From: Ustilaginoidea virens
Taxonomy: Eukaryota; Ascomycota; Sordariomycetes; Hypocreales; Clavicipitaceae
DNA length: 64,000 nt
Direction: 5' to 3'
NCBI RefSeq assembly: GCF_000687475.1
Contig: NC_057320.1
Coordinates: forward strand, 3,410,001-3,474,000
Below are positions 33,844 to 47,184 of this stretch, in pieces. The position numbers were made by a program, and so were the translations under genes. The notes below the pieces were generated by a model. The model was given only the letters and a program-made list of their open reading frames with translations, was not told the DNA's origin and did not search any database. Position 1 is the first letter of the stretch, and every line of letters begins with the position of its first letter.

Positions 33844-35247
33844 TAGTGCCTGGTGTCAATGTCTGGTCTGCAATCATGGATATACAACGCTGTTGGGTAT
33901 ATTTAATGCGGCAGCCATCTGGCCGCGGGTGATGGCTATCTAAAATTTCTAGTTCCTCCTACGGAGTACATCGTTCCATGATGGACGTGCATGTGAGGCG
34001 AATTTGGTTGGGAAAAGGAAAAAAAAGGATAATGAATTGATAGGAGATGAGTGCAGCATAGCGGAGACAAGCAGCCATGGATGAAAACATTGATGAATGC
34101 TACATGTACCCTCTTTGCTCCGTACAGAAGTCATGTTTCTCTGAGAAGCCACATGCAGTTGTGCCTTCGGTAGGTGGGAGCGAGCGAGCACTTGCTTGCC
34201 TTGGCCGCACTTGCACTTACTTGCCTTTACCGCCCACCAGACGACCCCCCCATGTAAAAAGTAGCCTCTCCACCAGATAGAAGCTTACCAGACTGCCCAT
34301 CCGCAACTTTCAAAGTCACGATATGCATTGGCTTGTTTCTTTTCCCTTCTGACGAGCCACAATTTCTCAGACGCATTGTAGGGCATTTCAGGGCATTGCA
34401 GGGCAGGGCTGGAAAGGACAGGCACGACAGGCATGACAGGAATGAGGAGGGGAGCCAGACCCGGCGCGTGGAAAGCAAAAGAAACGGCTGGTGAGTAAGA
34501 CGCAATCCGGCTGCTGTCGCTATCAATGTTGGATGACAAGGGCAAAGGCAAGAAAAAAAAAAGAAAAAAAGCAGACGAAGAAAAAAAAAAGGCCAACAAG
34601 CTATCCTGACAGGCCGCCATATGTGCGTGGCTGCAATGATGAGTTGGCCAACGCATCAGGGTGGCCCGTGTGCAGCGACAACGCAGCACCCACGCAGCCA
34701 GTAACAGCTTGTCAGGGAGGTAGGCGCTGGTGCTGATACTGGTTGCTTTTGCTTTTGCTGGTGCTGGTGCTGGTGCAGGCAGTCGGCCTTGTCCCTCTCC
34801 CTCGGGTACGCGAAATTGAATGGATATATTACCGGCCGACATCTCACAATGTTCCCAGACACTTCTCACTTCCTTGGTCCTTGCAAAGTGCGTCTGGTCG
34901 CGAATCTCGCTCCTCTCGGCATGAGAATCCGCTGCCTACCTGCTCTCAAAGCCGTGGCAGCCATGTCGAGCAGAAAGCGAATCGACATGTTAAATAATGG
35001 AATTCAAGACGCAACAGCTCGTCATGAGCCATGAGAGGAAACGCCATTCTCACATTCTCCTTCATCGGAAGCTCGCTCGTGTGCCTTTATTCGCCATTGT
35101 CTCCCACTTCGGCCATTGTGCATAAGCCTCACATGCGATTCAGACAGAGAGTTACCCTGCTATTTACAGAGTCCCACGCAGCCTACAGCCCAGGCACAAG
35201 CAGACAGGACAGATGGGCCATAGGGAAAGCCGACAAAAAAAAGCCCA

Positions 35248-35279
<32 letters not shown>

Positions 35280-35837
35280 AAAAAAAGAAAGGAAAGAGAG
35301 AGAGGGGGAAAAAAAAAAAAAAAGACAGAAAAGGAAAAAGAATGGGAGAAAAAGAAGCAGACGGGACCCGAGCATATTGGCAGGATTTCCCATTTACCGC
35401 GTGGCCCCCGGCCTCGGATCATAATCTAGTTGCTTGATACCTAGTCGCTACGCTTTCCGAACACCCTGGATAAGCCCGGAAAACAACCCTCAACGTGACC
35501 CAACGCACAGAATCATTCATTACGTGCTACCAAGCGGCTTCTATTCGATGACTTGGGAGAAAAGAGGTGAGAAAAAAAGTAATCATTCCTGCGCTGGTTC
35601 GTTACATACTGGAATAAAAGAGTAACAGGTTGGTCTCCCCATATGCCAAAAAATACCTACCCATGGCTACCCAAAGCTCCCCCATTCTACCGGCGGAGTA
35701 TAGCAAGTCGCATTATGTGAGGAGCAGAGGACGAAGGCATCATCTTGTGCTGCAAGCTGTCACGGTCGTTACTGGTCATCATTGTCGTCAGAAAGTCATG
35801 TCAAACGGCGCAAAGTGAGCGGGAATGAATTCCCCCA

Positions 35838-36641
35838 TCATCGGCTGGCCCACTTGACAAGGAATTGCACCACGGCATCGAGGTTGGTTTCCTCCTTGGC
35901 ACTGATGCCGTAGCAACAGACCTCGCGACCTTGAATGGACTTCAAGTCCAACTCGTCAATCAGCTCATCCACGGAAAGTTTCTGAGTCAAATCGGACTTG
36001 TTCCCTAGTACGAGAAGAGGAATTCCGGCCAGGGTCGGATAACTCATCAAGGAATGAAGCTCCTCCTTGGCTTGGGCAATGAGAGCCATGTCGGCAATGT
36101 CTACGATGAAGACAATGGCGTTGACGCCACGACAATACCTCTCCCACATGGTACGAAACCTAGGCTGGCCACCAATATCCCAGCATTTCAGAGTCACATG
36201 GCCTTGCTGCACACGCTTCATGTTGAAGCCGACGGTCGGTATCGAGCTGAATACGAGAGCTTGGTTAGCGATGCCTCCGGATTCGGGACCAAGGGGGATC
36301 GCGCGCTGCCATGTTGCATCCGACACTGTCGGCGAGCCAAGGAAGGTGGGTTTGCTTACTCGAGAGTAAATTCACCACCCTGCAAAATGCGGTTAATGCA
36401 CTGTGATCGGACGTATACAAGGCAACAGCACTTACAGCCAAAACCCTCAGGAGCGACGTCTTGCCGGCATTCTGCAGGCCTACGAGCGTGACCTCCATCT
36501 CCATGGCCCTGCGCTTGAGCCATCAGCAAGCGAGTCACACGACATAACCCTGGTGCCTAGACGGAATGACCAGCCCACAAGAGGCACTTACCAAAACGTC
36601 CGCAATAACCAGTCGTACACTTTTCTAAATATGCCCGCCAT
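35838..36641 (-). CDS. ARL8: Arl8-type small GTPase of the Arf family
   Basis: Arl8 GTPases act on lysosome/vacuole-type membranes in organelle positioning and fusion. Exons 36,641-36,592, 36,508-36,436, 36,379-36,360 and 36,246-35,838 give 183 residues, close to the family's 186. The N-terminal amphipathic helix MAGIFRKVYDWLLRTFW lacks Gly2, so it is not myristoylated, as is typical of Arl8. Motifs: P-loop GLQNAGKTS (27-35), switch I SIPTVGFN with Thr52, WDIGGQ (70-75), NKSD (130-133) and the SAKEE loop. Exon 3 is only 20 nt (GGEFTL). Every junction is GT-AG and phase-consistent. The position is divergent from a gene-free region. Confidence 0.95.
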
Positions 36642-38801
36642 ATCTATCGCCAGGGATCCTTTGGCTTCTATTTGCGGTGCGGATGGAGTGGTGGTGATGA
36701 GATGCCAAGGCACGTCTCTTCTTTCTTCTTGCTCCGGGCAAGGGTTTGCCGCTGGAACCGATCGATCGTTTAAGAAGGGGGCGGATGGTCGATCTGGAAC
36801 CCAGTTTGACACGACAAAAGTAAAATCAAATAGAGGTTCTTGCGCCCGCAGAAAATAGACGGCCAGGGATACCAAAACGCAGAGACAGCCCTGTGGGTGC
36901 GGGAATCAAAATAGGAACAGCTATCGGTCGGTGGGAGGTGGGGCTCTGGGGAGTCTCGAGTCTGGACCGAGCCAAGGAGATGATGCGCTGGTCCTTCTGG
37001 CGTTGGCCGTTTTTTATGTCGACTATGTGTTGATGAATGCAGGATAAGAGTCTGTCCGCGACTTGAGGTGTCAACCCCGATGCAGGACGATGTGATTCGA
37101 GTTCAAAGCGAGGCTGAGGTTCGCGCATCGATCGAAGGACAGACGAGCATGGCATGCGGCAAAAAAAAAAAACAAAAAAAAAAAAATAGGCGGGACTGTG
37201 GAATCTGGATGATGATGGGCCTTTGGGGGGGGGGGGGGGTGGGTTGAAGGAGAGCCAGGGCCCACCCAAGACCCCAAGACGGGAGATGGCGGGCACCAAG
37301 AAGCCAGGGTGCCGGGATAGCCAGAAAGCAGCGGACTTGGGGGGCGGGGACGACCCGTCTGGTGGTGCCCTGGTCCTTGATGGCGTCGGCACTCCAGTCT
37401 GGTCAACCAACTCTAGAAACAGCACACGAGCCAGGAGCCAGGAGCCAGGAGCCAGGAGCCTGAGGCCTGAGACCTAACCTACAGTGAGTGGGTGTAGGAC
37501 CTCGGGCAAAAGCCGTCGATCTGGCTGGCAACATAACCGTGCGGCAACCAGCAACCGGCAACCGGCAGCTACTTTACAGAGGGCGGCAGACAGGCACGAA
37601 AGGCGAGGGAGGACCAGACCAGCATTACCGAGTAGTGTTGCCCAGTTCTGGTCAATGCCTTTTAAGATTGGACCCGGGGTAAACTTGCGGCAGAAAGTAT
37701 GCCAGCGCTTCTGTGCCCGCAAAGGCAAGGTACGCAATGAGGGGCATTGAGAACCCTCGACACCCGTCAAGTATAGTATACTGTTCAGCGTTGTTGACCT
37801 TTGAGAATCCAGGCGAGGCGGCGGGGCGCATCTGCCCGAGTAACCCGGTTGCTTGTTGCTTGTGTGCAAGGGAGAGGGGGTCAGGGTGCCCGTCTTGGAG
37901 TCACCAGACCCTTTTATGTGTTACAGCTTACTCCGTACTCCGTACAGCGCAAGAGACTGGCAGGGACCCACTTTTACGCCGAAAGTCGAAGCCAGCCTCG
38001 GTTGAGCAGCTACGGACTAGTTGTTCACGAGTCAAGAGTCAAGCCTTTACAATGTTCATGTTCACCAGCGGTCTGTCGAGACACATTTGATCCGTGTTGA
38101 ACAGCCATCTTTGACGGTGTGGATGCCAAAAATCCAGCTCCATCGGGTTCGGCAAGTTTGATGAAGCCAAGCATCGTATTGTTCATGTTCAGTTCATATG
38201 CCATCCAGGGCCAGCATCAGCAGGGACGACAGCCCGGGCCTCGGCAGTTCCGCCGCGGTCTTCGCGTCCGGCGGCCAGGTTCAGGTTTCATTGTTTCCCC
38301 ATCGAAGCAGAGGTTGGTAAACCAGATGACGTCGTCTCGACAGCCCGCAGGCTCGCCTTGGCCCGTTCATGACCGACAACGACTCGCATGAACCTCTGGC
38401 CGGCATGTGGCTGCAAGACGAACCCGGCAGCTGGCGTCGGTCCGAGAGGGTCAATGCCGACTGGGCGGCCGAGAGCTGCGTTTCTCGGGGTACACGCTGC
38501 CCATTTTCGAACGCCGAAAGTCGATGAACGACAACGTCGACGAGATGAGAGGCATGGCTGGTGGAAAAATCAAGTCCTGGAATGCAGTTTTTTTTCTTTT
38601 TTTTGCCCCAACACCACGCAGTCGCTCATGCAAGTATTTTTTCGAACCGCAAGTCCCGACTAACAGCAGGAAAATTATGCCCCATAGTCGAACAAGCAGG
38701 TCGTAGTAGAACATCGGCCGTCTTATATACATGTATGCTATACCACACGGCGCAAAAGAGGAAAAAAAAAATCAAAAAAAAAAAAAAAGGAAATGGCTAA
38801 A
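36642..38801. other. Gene-free stretch of 2.2 kb between ARL8 and PRM10
   Basis: Includes the ARL8 promoter. Tracts: A run (about 37,160-37,185), G run (about 37,227-37,240), a CAGGAGC array (about 37,432-37,460), ACTCCGT repeats (about 37,927-37,942). Short open frames show no family resemblance. Confidence 0.4.
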
Positions 38802-39664
38802 CTAGAAACTAAACAGTCCGCTTCGTCGCTTCCCCAGCGGGTAAATTACCATGGCGCTCATGAACAAGCCCACGGCAATGCCAATGGCAATCTGTATCAT
38901 GGACGCGGCGACGTTGAAGATGACGGTGTTGAGCGGCTCGGCCTGGTTGAAATGCACGGTGCTGGTGCCGTTGATCACCGTCGAAGAGTTGGTAAGCCTG
39001 TTGGCCGTGCTGAGCCCGCTCAACAGACCACCGGTCGACGCCAAACCTCCCGGCACCTGGACGAAGATGGCGGGGATGAGCGTCGCGGCCGCCACCCCGT
39101 GCCGTAGCCGGGAGTACAAGTTGGCCAGGATGCCGACCGACAGCGCGCCGAGCGTGTTGGAGATTTGCGGGCTGCCGACAAACCTGAGGCTGCTGAAGAA
39201 GTTGACAATGTAGCCGACGAAGGCGATGAGGATCATGACGGGCATCTGCTGCCACTTGGCCTGATAGAGGATGCTGATGCACAAGATGAAGAATGGCACA
39301 AAGATGAAGCCGTAGGAGCTCGACATGGGGTCGTGACACGTGGTGGCGGACGTGGCGTCGTTGTCGAAGAGCCCGTAGAGAGAGGCGCCAATGGTGATTC
39401 CGAAGCCGAGGAGGAGCGAGTAGATGATGGCGTACACGATCCGGATGGACCCGGGGACGACGGCGCGGGACTGGAGCTCGAGAGCTGAACACACTACATT
39501 GTGTTATTCTTGTGTTGGGAGACGCACACACGAGCTTAGTTTCAGGACGAGACACAGGTCCGGCTGAACAAGGCAAAGCAAAGGCACACAGCATCTCAAG
39601 CAAAAGCAAAGCCCCGGGGGGGGTGTAAGTAATCAAAGGTGGCGAAAAAGCGGCATGATGTGAG

Positions 39665-39710
<46 letters not shown>

Positions 39711-41614
39711 AGAGAAAGACAACAGAGAGAGAGAGAAGAAGCACCAGGACGGGCCGGGGGCGGAGCCAGGACTCAGGACTCACAAACAGAGTATCCGGGC
39801 AGGAGCATGACAATGCCGCCTTGCGCCAGGGCTGAAAAGCAAAACAGCTTGCCGTCGGCGATGCTGCCAAAAGCGCGGGCCAGCAAGCTGACAATGATTG
39901 TGGCCGTCACCTCAAACACGTTGCTGTACAGTTTCGACATGGGCGCCACAATCAACTGCAGAAACCCGACCAGACAACCGAGGCAAAACACGACGGGCAG
40001 GTCGATTAGGCGTGCCGAGAAGGAGAAGGGAGCGCAGGTGGCGCTGGTCAACCCAAAGACGACAACCCTCGTCCAAGCGCCAAACTTGTCGCGGGAGCTC
40101 ATGAGCTCATCGAGTCGACGAATCCCCTCGTCCACGCCTATGACGTCGTGCATCACCTCCTTGTAGATGTGGTGGACGTCCTTGAGCTTGCCCAAGTCGA
40201 TGCCCTGGGCGACGCGGACGATGCGCACCTCGGTCGTGTGGGTTGACCTGTCGTCAAAGGAAATCAGCATGCAGCCGGGCAGGTACAGAAACTGGCCGTC
40301 AATCTCCAGCACCCTGGCCGTCATGGTGAGATACTCTTCCAGCCTGTGCGTAGGCGCGCCGTACAGCATCAGCGCCCGGCAGAGCTTGATGATGTAGTCT
40401 TGTCGCGACAGAGTTTCGGCAATGTGCACCGTGATGCGGGCCTCTTCTTTATGCCAGTACGCGCTGAGGCGTCCGTTGCTTGTTCGCCTTTTGTTGCCGG
40501 GGCGCTTTGGTTTGCCGGGGCTTTTCGGCTCGGGAACCTGCATGTTCGGGTTCGCCAGCCGCGTGGAAGCCTCCACGAGGTTGGCTAGTGTGTCCTGAGA
40601 GCGGTTGTTTTCGTACCACTTCCTGCGACAGGTGTTGGGCGTGGCAGTGCCGGATTCCAATCCTGGCGGCGTCCATGATCCTGCGGCAGTCGACGAGCTC
40701 CAGTTGCGGCTGTGATGCGCGCCTTGGGGTCCCGAATCCGTGGGCTTATACAACTTCAACAGCTGAGAAAGAACGTTTCCGCGATACTGCTTCGGAGCCG
40801 GCACGGTGTACACTCCGTCATACAGCCCTCCGTTCAGGTCGCTCGGCGTGACCCGAGACGGGCCAGCAACGGCCTCGTCGTCCGCAGGGGAGCTGGGGGA
40901 GTTGGACGACGCAAATCGTCGAGTGTGGGACTTGACAAGATCGTACGCCTCTTCCTCGGTCGCCTCCCGTTCGTCTTCGTCGTTTTCCGGTGTCGGAGGT
41001 TGTCGGTCGGTTGCCACGGCTGATTCTGCCAGCCTTCGAAGGGGGATGTCGCTGGGAAGTAAAGCCCCATCGCGCTCCCCAACCGTCGTGCTCGACGACT
41101 CTATGGAGGCTCGAGATCCTGGAGGAGAGTCGCGAAGAACCCTCGCCGCGACTTGCTGAGCTCGTTCCTGGGCGGCAACGGCAGAGATTGCCTTTTCAGA
41201 GTCTACGCCTGAGCCCATTCGGAGATCCTTGGTTGTGATGACGGCCCCACAAGAGTTTGCCCTCAGGATGGACGGCCGTAGCTTTGGGGAGGGCGTATCC
41301 TGTCGCTCCGGTGTCTTGGAAGGCGGCCTCAAGTTGACAAGTGGGACCTGCGACGCTCCAGCGTTGCTATTGAATCTGACACGGCCCTTTTCTCTCCTTG
41401 CCGCAGCGGCGGCGGCTGCTGCGTCAACGCGGGATGAAGGCGCAGCAGTTTCCGCAGCCGGAGGCGGGTTGGCTGAGGCAGCAAAAAAGTCTTGCACCAC
41501 CACCCTGTTGCCATCGCTCCCGACTTCCGCCAGAGTGCTTCGTACGTTGGGGCGAAACCCGCCGTGGAGGTCAGGCTCCGGGTCGTCCTGCGCCGACTTG
41601 GATGAAGAGGACAT
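38802..41614 (-). CDS. PRM10: ThrE-family membrane protein (pheromone-regulated membrane protein 10 type)
   Basis: Fungal Prm10-like proteins combine the two halves of the ThrE/DUF1212 amino-acid exporter family; the fungal substrate is not established. Exons 41,614-39,784 and 39,493-38,802 give 840 residues. Residues 1-380 are Ser/Pro/Arg/Asp-rich and probably disordered and cytosolic. The ThrE core starts at RQDYIIKLCRALMLYGAPTHRLEE and GQFLYLPGCMLISF, then about ten hydrophobic segments follow, including FGLTSATCAPFSF and LPVVFCLGCLVGFLQLIV. The splice restores LLPGYSV/LCSALELQSR. After it come IIYSLLLGFGITIG, GALSVGILANLYSR and a final VAASMIQIAIGIAVGLF. The 290-nt intron holds a run of 41 A on the plus strand (41 T in the transcript). 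Confidence 0.9.
39669..39709 (+). repeat. Poly(A) homopolymer of 41 bases inside the PRM10 intron
   Basis: An uninterrupted A run on the plus strand. In the gene's transcript it is a U run in the 5' part of the intron, starting about 75 nt after the donor. Confidence 0.9.
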
Positions 41615-43391
41615 TGGATCTCGGGGACAAATCCCAGCTCACTACCTCGAGAGATTAAACAAAACAGAGGAGAGGCTGAGACGAGCCAGCACGGAAAGGA
41701 AAGAGAGGAAATGGTGGGGTGATGGGGCATGCCGACGGAACAGGACAAAGCGATCTCGGCCTCCAAAACAGTACTACATTGTACTTCCAAACGGCTATTT
41801 TGGTACATGGGTCATAAACGATCGTACGCCATGTGGAAGCAGGAGACTTGCCTTGGGAGCGGAATCGCAAGTGTGGGCGAGTGCGGATTACTAAAAACGG
41901 TCTAGCTGCCAGATACAATTAGCCAGACTTTCGCTTCTTTTTCCGGCCTTGGTCCATCGTCACTCATTACGGTGCAAGGAGGTGAGATCTAGGACCGGCT
42001 TGATGGCCGCGGCGCCGGATCCATGATGAGTTGCTTCTCTTTCTTTCCTTTTCCAGGAACAGTAATGGAGAGGACGAGATAGTCAGTGGGGGAGAGTGAG
42101 GGTCTGGATGAGGAAAACCCGTGTCGAACCGGAAGGGATTCAGAATGGACAAATAGGCGTGGACATTGGTAAACTGAGCTGGCCCCATCGGGCTTCCTTT
42201 TAGCCTCTTTGTTTTACTTGGCATGGTTGCCAAGCTACATTAGCTAAACGTTACGTGTGGGCTGCTCTCTGGCCCTTGCCGGCAGTGGACTCGTCCCCCG
42301 GACGGGGAAAACATTGACCGAGACTCTGAGAGGCAATCATACGATGCGTCTCTCATAAAAGTAGGCATCTGGGTGGTCAGCAAGCAAATGAGCGTTCAGT
42401 TCAGTTCAACTTGCTAGGAACTGACGGCCTAGAACATAATCACGGTGGCCAACTCGATTCTCAGGAAGCAGCATCATCACGTCGAGTTCTTTTGCGGCCC
42501 TCGTGTTCTGTGGAGAACCAGTCAGCCATTTTCCTCCTCGAGTGCGAAGCGCAAAACGGCCATGCCTTACCTGGCACCGAAAGAGACCCGCTTGGTTGTG
42601 CTCGCTGGAGGAGAAAATTCTGCAACAAATACGGGGTCCCGCTGTCCCATCAATCTAATAAGAGTAAGATCACCATTGTGACGATGCCTGCGGACTTTGA
42701 GGGGTATTTTGAGCAGGAGCGGGAATCGATTGAGTCGACCGACCTGCCTGGTGGAAGCAGCCATATTTTATCACTCGTCGTGACACTTTGGACGTCGTCT
42801 GGCAGATTGGTTCCTGGTGGCTTGAAAGATGCATGTTCCTCGCTGATCACTGATCGGAACGGCTGACCTAAAAAAGCGGACATCGATGTTGCACAGCATG
42901 ACCAGGGCCCGGGGCATCGCGTGGCAGGGTTTCACTTTCGAGCTTTGCTCTAGTCCGTACTTGCAGACACAACTGACAAACTCTGATTCTAGAATCAATC
43001 TCGGCAGCCGGCTAAACTCTCATTATCGACAACTGATAAGGCACGTGACGTGATCTTATCGGAAACTTTTTTTTTTTTTTTTTCCCTCTCCCCCCCTCCT
43101 CGTGCATCGCGTCGCCGACTGCGTTGCAGCTGGGCTGTAGCGCATCAACATTACCTCAGCTTGTCTGGTGCTTTGCCTCGAGCTTTCTTGCTACTGAGGA
43201 GGCCCCCCCCCCTGTATTCCGACCCCATGCCCGGCATTTGCATTCGGTCTTGGCTGCTGCGCATCAGGAAGTAGACCGGTCATCTTCCAACTTGTCCGTG
43301 TTGAGTTCCAGCCTTGTTCTCTTCTTCAAGCAGAGTGACGTGGATTCTGCAGCTCACAGATCCTCGGCTGCTGAGCCCTTAGGCCGCCGTT
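41615..43391. other. Bidirectional promoter region between PRM10 and RPA135
   Basis: No convincing gene. A T run (about 43,066-43,083) and pyrimidine-rich sequence lie upstream of RPA135. A frame at 42,411-42,866 shows no family features and is left unannotated. Confidence 0.4.
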
Positions 43392-46300
43392 ATGGCTCCC
43401 TCGGCCACCGATACAATCTGGGATCATGAGTTTCATACCTTGCGCCGACAGGCCCTTTTCCAGAATCCCCCAAAAGATCATTCCGCCTACCCAGCTCTTC
43501 AACTGGCAGTGAACCCGCACATTGAATCCTTCAATCGCATTCTTGGCGACAATGGGGAAAAGGGCCTTGCCGCGCATGCATTGGCTGATATCGGCGTCAA
43601 GACTTTCCTAGACGGCGACGAGAGGACTGGGCCAGAGGGGAAGAATCGCCTCGATATTCGCATCAAAGATGTACACTTGCAAAAACCGCAAGTTCCCCCT
43701 TCAAACAAGACGGCGCGGAACCGGGAAATCCTTCCAGCAGAATGCAGGGAGCGACATGCTACCTACAGGGGGAAGCTCTCCGCCACGTTTGAGTACAGCG
43801 TCAACGGCGGCGACCCAGTTGAGTTTGTTCGGGAGCTGGGCCAGGTCCCTGTCATGGTCAAGGTACAGTTCTAGAATACAGTGCTTCTGGTGAATGGGGT
43901 GCCATGGCGCCGTTTTGCAGACGTGGAAGCTGGCTAACCTCTGGAAACAGTCGAATCGATGCTACCTGGAAAACAACTCTCCAGAGCAATTGGTGCGGCG
44001 GAAAGAGGAGTCGGAAGAGCTGGGAGGTTACTTCATTGTCAACGGCATCGAGAAGATCATCAGGTTGCTGCAAGTGAACAAGCGAAACTTTCCCATGGCC
44101 ATCAATCGTCCCAGCTTCCAAAACCGTGGCGTCGGCTACACGCCGTATGGTATAATTGTTCGATCGGTTCGACCTGACGAGACTTCCCAGACGAACGCGC
44201 TGCATTACCTCAATGACGGGAACATTACCTTTCGATTTTCATGGCGCAAGAACGAGTACTTGGTCCCGGTCATGATGGTTCTCAAGGCATTGGTGGAGAC
44301 CAACGATCGGGAGATTTTCGAAGCATTGATTGGGCCCATGGGATCAAAGGCGACGGAAAACACCTTCTGGACGGATCGGATCGAGCTGCTTCTGCGGACG
44401 TACAAGAGTTATCGGCTCTACACAAAGTCGCAGACTCGGGCGTTTCTGGGGGGGAAGTTCAGGGTCGTCCTCGGTGTTCCCGACACCATGTCAGACTACC
44501 ACGTCGGCACAGAATTTCTGAGGAGGATTGTCCTCGTTCACCTGGGCAATGCTGATGTGACTGAAGAGCACGACCATGACAAGTTCCGGATGCTCTTGTT
44601 CATGATCCGCAAACTGTACGCTCTGGCCGCCGGCGAGTGTGCCGTCGACAATCCCGATGCTTTGCAAAACCAAGAAATCCTGCTGGGCGGCTTCTTATAC
44701 GGCCAAATCCTCAAGGAACGGCTCGACGAATTCCTGGGCGTCAGCGTGCGGGCGTCCCTGCGAGACTTCCTTCGACGGCATCCCACCACGCCTTTCACGT
44801 CCGAGGACTTCAGAAAGGAGTTCCCCGTCGCCATTTTCAGAAAAGCAAACGAGAACCTCGGCAACGCGCTCGAGTACTTCCTCTCGACGGGAAACTTGCA
44901 AAGCCCGTCAGGCCTGGACCTGCAGCAAACAGCCGGCTTCACAGTCGTGGCGGAAAAGCTCAACTTTCTCCGCTTCATCAGCCACTTCCGCATGGTGCAT
45001 CGCGGCGCCTTCTTCGCCCAGCTCAAGACCACCGCCGTGCGAAAGCTTCTGCCCGAGTCTTGGGGATTCATGTGTCCCGTTCACACTCCCGACGGTTCCC
45101 CTTGCGGTCTGCTGAATCACCTGGCCCACAAGTGCAAGATCATGACCGAGCCTGTCGACGCTTCCGGCGTTGCGGCCCTCGTCAGGGAGCTGGGCATCGT
45201 CGACACCTCCACTGCCCTTACCGCCGAGAACGTCGTGGTGATGCTGGACGGCAAGGTCCTGGGTTGGTGCACCCCCAAGGAGTCGCGGCGGATAGGGGAC
45301 TGCCTTCGGTACTGGAAAGTCGAGGGCACCCACGGCGTACCTCTGCAGCTCGAAATCGGATACGTGCCCCCGTCAGAGGGGGGCTCGTACCCCGGCGTCT
45401 ACATCGCATCGACACCGGCGAGAATGGTTCGGCCCGTCAAGTACTTGCCTCTGCAGAAGGAAGACTTCATCGGACCGTACGAACAGCCGTACATGTCCAT
45501 CGCCGTCGTCCCGCACGAGATCGAGTCCGGTGTCTCCACCCACGTGGAGTTTGAGCCCACCAACATGCTGTCCATTCTGGCCAACATGACGCCCTTCTCC
45601 GACTTCAATCAGTCGCCCCGAAACATGTACCAGTGCCAGATGGGCAAGCAGACAATGGGCACTCCGGGAGCAGCTACCCGCTACCGAACGGATAACAAAT
45701 CATACAGGCTGCAGACTGGCCAAACGCCCATTGTCCGAGCGCCGCTTCACAACACATACGGCTTCGACAACTTCCCCAACGGCATGAACGCCGTCGTTGC
45801 CGTCATCTCCTACACGGGCTACGACATGGACGACGCCATGATCTTGAACAAGGCCGCTCACGAACGGGGCTTTGGGCACGGAACCATCTACAAGACCAAG
45901 AAGATCTCACTCAAGGACGACTCCAGGGTGCGTGCTACCAAGAGCGTCACCAAGGCATTTGGCTTCGCCCCTCACAGCTTTGTCAGCGCCCAATACCAGG
46001 GCATGCTGGACGACGACGGCCTTCCGCACGTCGGACGTCTCATCCAAGAAGGAGACGTCATTTGCGCGTGGCACACCGTCACCCCGGACTACAACGGCAA
46101 CCTCGTCAATCTCGACGGCATCACCCACTACGAGAAGTACAAGGACGCAGAGACCGGCTTCGTCGAAGAGGTTCGCCTCATCGGGGCCGAAAGCGGCAAC
46201 GAGCCCCTGCAGACCATATCTGTCAAATTCCGCGTGCCGCGGTCCCCCGTCATTGGAGACAAGTTCTCGTCGCGGCACGGACAAAAGGGCGTCGCTTCCC

Positions 46301-47184
46301 AAAAATGGCCAGCGGTCGATATGCCCTTCTCCGAGAGCGGCATCCAGCCGGATGTAATCATCAACCCCCACGCCTTCCCGTCTCGGATGACCATTGGCAT
46401 GTTTGTCGAGTCTCTGGCCGGCAAAGCGGGAGCCCTCCACGGGCTGGCCCAAGACTCGACGCCCTTCAAGTTTGACGAGGACAAGACGGCGGCAGACTAC
46501 TTTGGCCACCAGCTGATGAAGGCCGGCTACAACTATCACGGCAACGAGCCAATGTACTCGGGCATCACCGGCCAGGAGCTCGGCGCCGACATTTACATCG
46601 GAGTCGTATACTATCAGCGGCTTCGACACATGGTCAACGACAAGTACCAAGTCCGAACCACCGGTCCCGTGGTCCCTACGACGGGTCAGCCCATCAAGGG
46701 CCGCAAGCGCGGTGGCGGCATCCGAGTCGGGGAAATGGAGCGCGACGCCCTCATCGCCCACGGTACCGCGTTCCTCCTGCAGGACCGGCTGCTCAACTGC
46801 TCCGACCATTCCAAGTCATGGATCTGTCGTCGCTGCGGATCCTTCCTGTCTGTCCAGCCGACCGTGTCCCAATTCGCCCCGGGGAAGAGAAAGGCCCCGA
46901 GCATGGTCCGCTGCCGCAACTGCGCCATCAAGCTCGACGAGACCGAGGGCGTGGACCTGACGGAAGTCCAAGGCGAGATCTGGGAGGACGGCCAGGGCAA
47001 CTGCTGGGTCGGCGGCGACCAGACGACACAGGTGGTTGTCCCCGGGGCCCTCAGGTATCTCGACGTTGAGCTCGCCGCCATGGGGGTCAAGCTGAGGTAC
47101 AGAATAAGCAAGGCGGACGAGCCGAGGAAGGGACCCATGCGGCCGACGGGCCCTCCAAAGGCAATCCAGGCAATCAAGGCTTAG
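43392..47184 (+). CDS. RPA135: RNA polymerase I second-largest subunit
   Basis: This is the beta-like subunit of RNA polymerase I, which transcribes rDNA in the nucleolus. Exons 43,392-43,862 and 43,951-47,184 give 1,234 residues. The splice yields MVK/SNRCYLENNSPEQLVRRKEE, the expected family segment; the intron has a CTAAC branch site shortly before its acceptor. Lobe, fork and hybrid-binding landmarks are visible: GYFIVNGIEKIIRLLQ, PESWGFMCPVHTPDGSPCGLLNHL, TGYDMDDAMILNK, GDKFSSRHGQKG and the INPHAFPSRMTIG segment. A C-terminal zinc site is formed by C1116/C1119 (CRRC) and C1145/C1148 (CRNC). An alternative in-frame acceptor at 43,920 would add ten residues not expected in the family. Confidence 0.97.

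Larger units (their letters stand above)
33319..35837. other. Gene-free stretch of 2.5 kb between threonine aldolase and ARL8
   Basis: No gene is recognised. It holds three G6 tracts at 33,694-33,719, a 9-bp GCCGTTAGC array (four copies, 33,808-33,843), A-rich tracts near 34,550-34,590, and a C run followed by an A run at about 35,249-35,286. Confidence 0.45.

Noticed and set aside
38369..38530. Short frame starting MTDNDSHEPLAGMW
   Set aside because: About 50 codons with plausible composition but no extension by splicing and no family; not enough to call a gene.
42411..42866. 151-residue plus-strand frame between PRM10 and RPA135
   Set aside because: No family resemblance, no consistent splice partners and overlapping frames of similar quality on both strands.
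43921..43950. Alternative RPA135 acceptor adding TWKLANLWKQ
   Set aside because: It is in frame but not expected in the family; the segment contains the CTAAC branch site and the later acceptor restores the conserved VK/SNRCYLEN.
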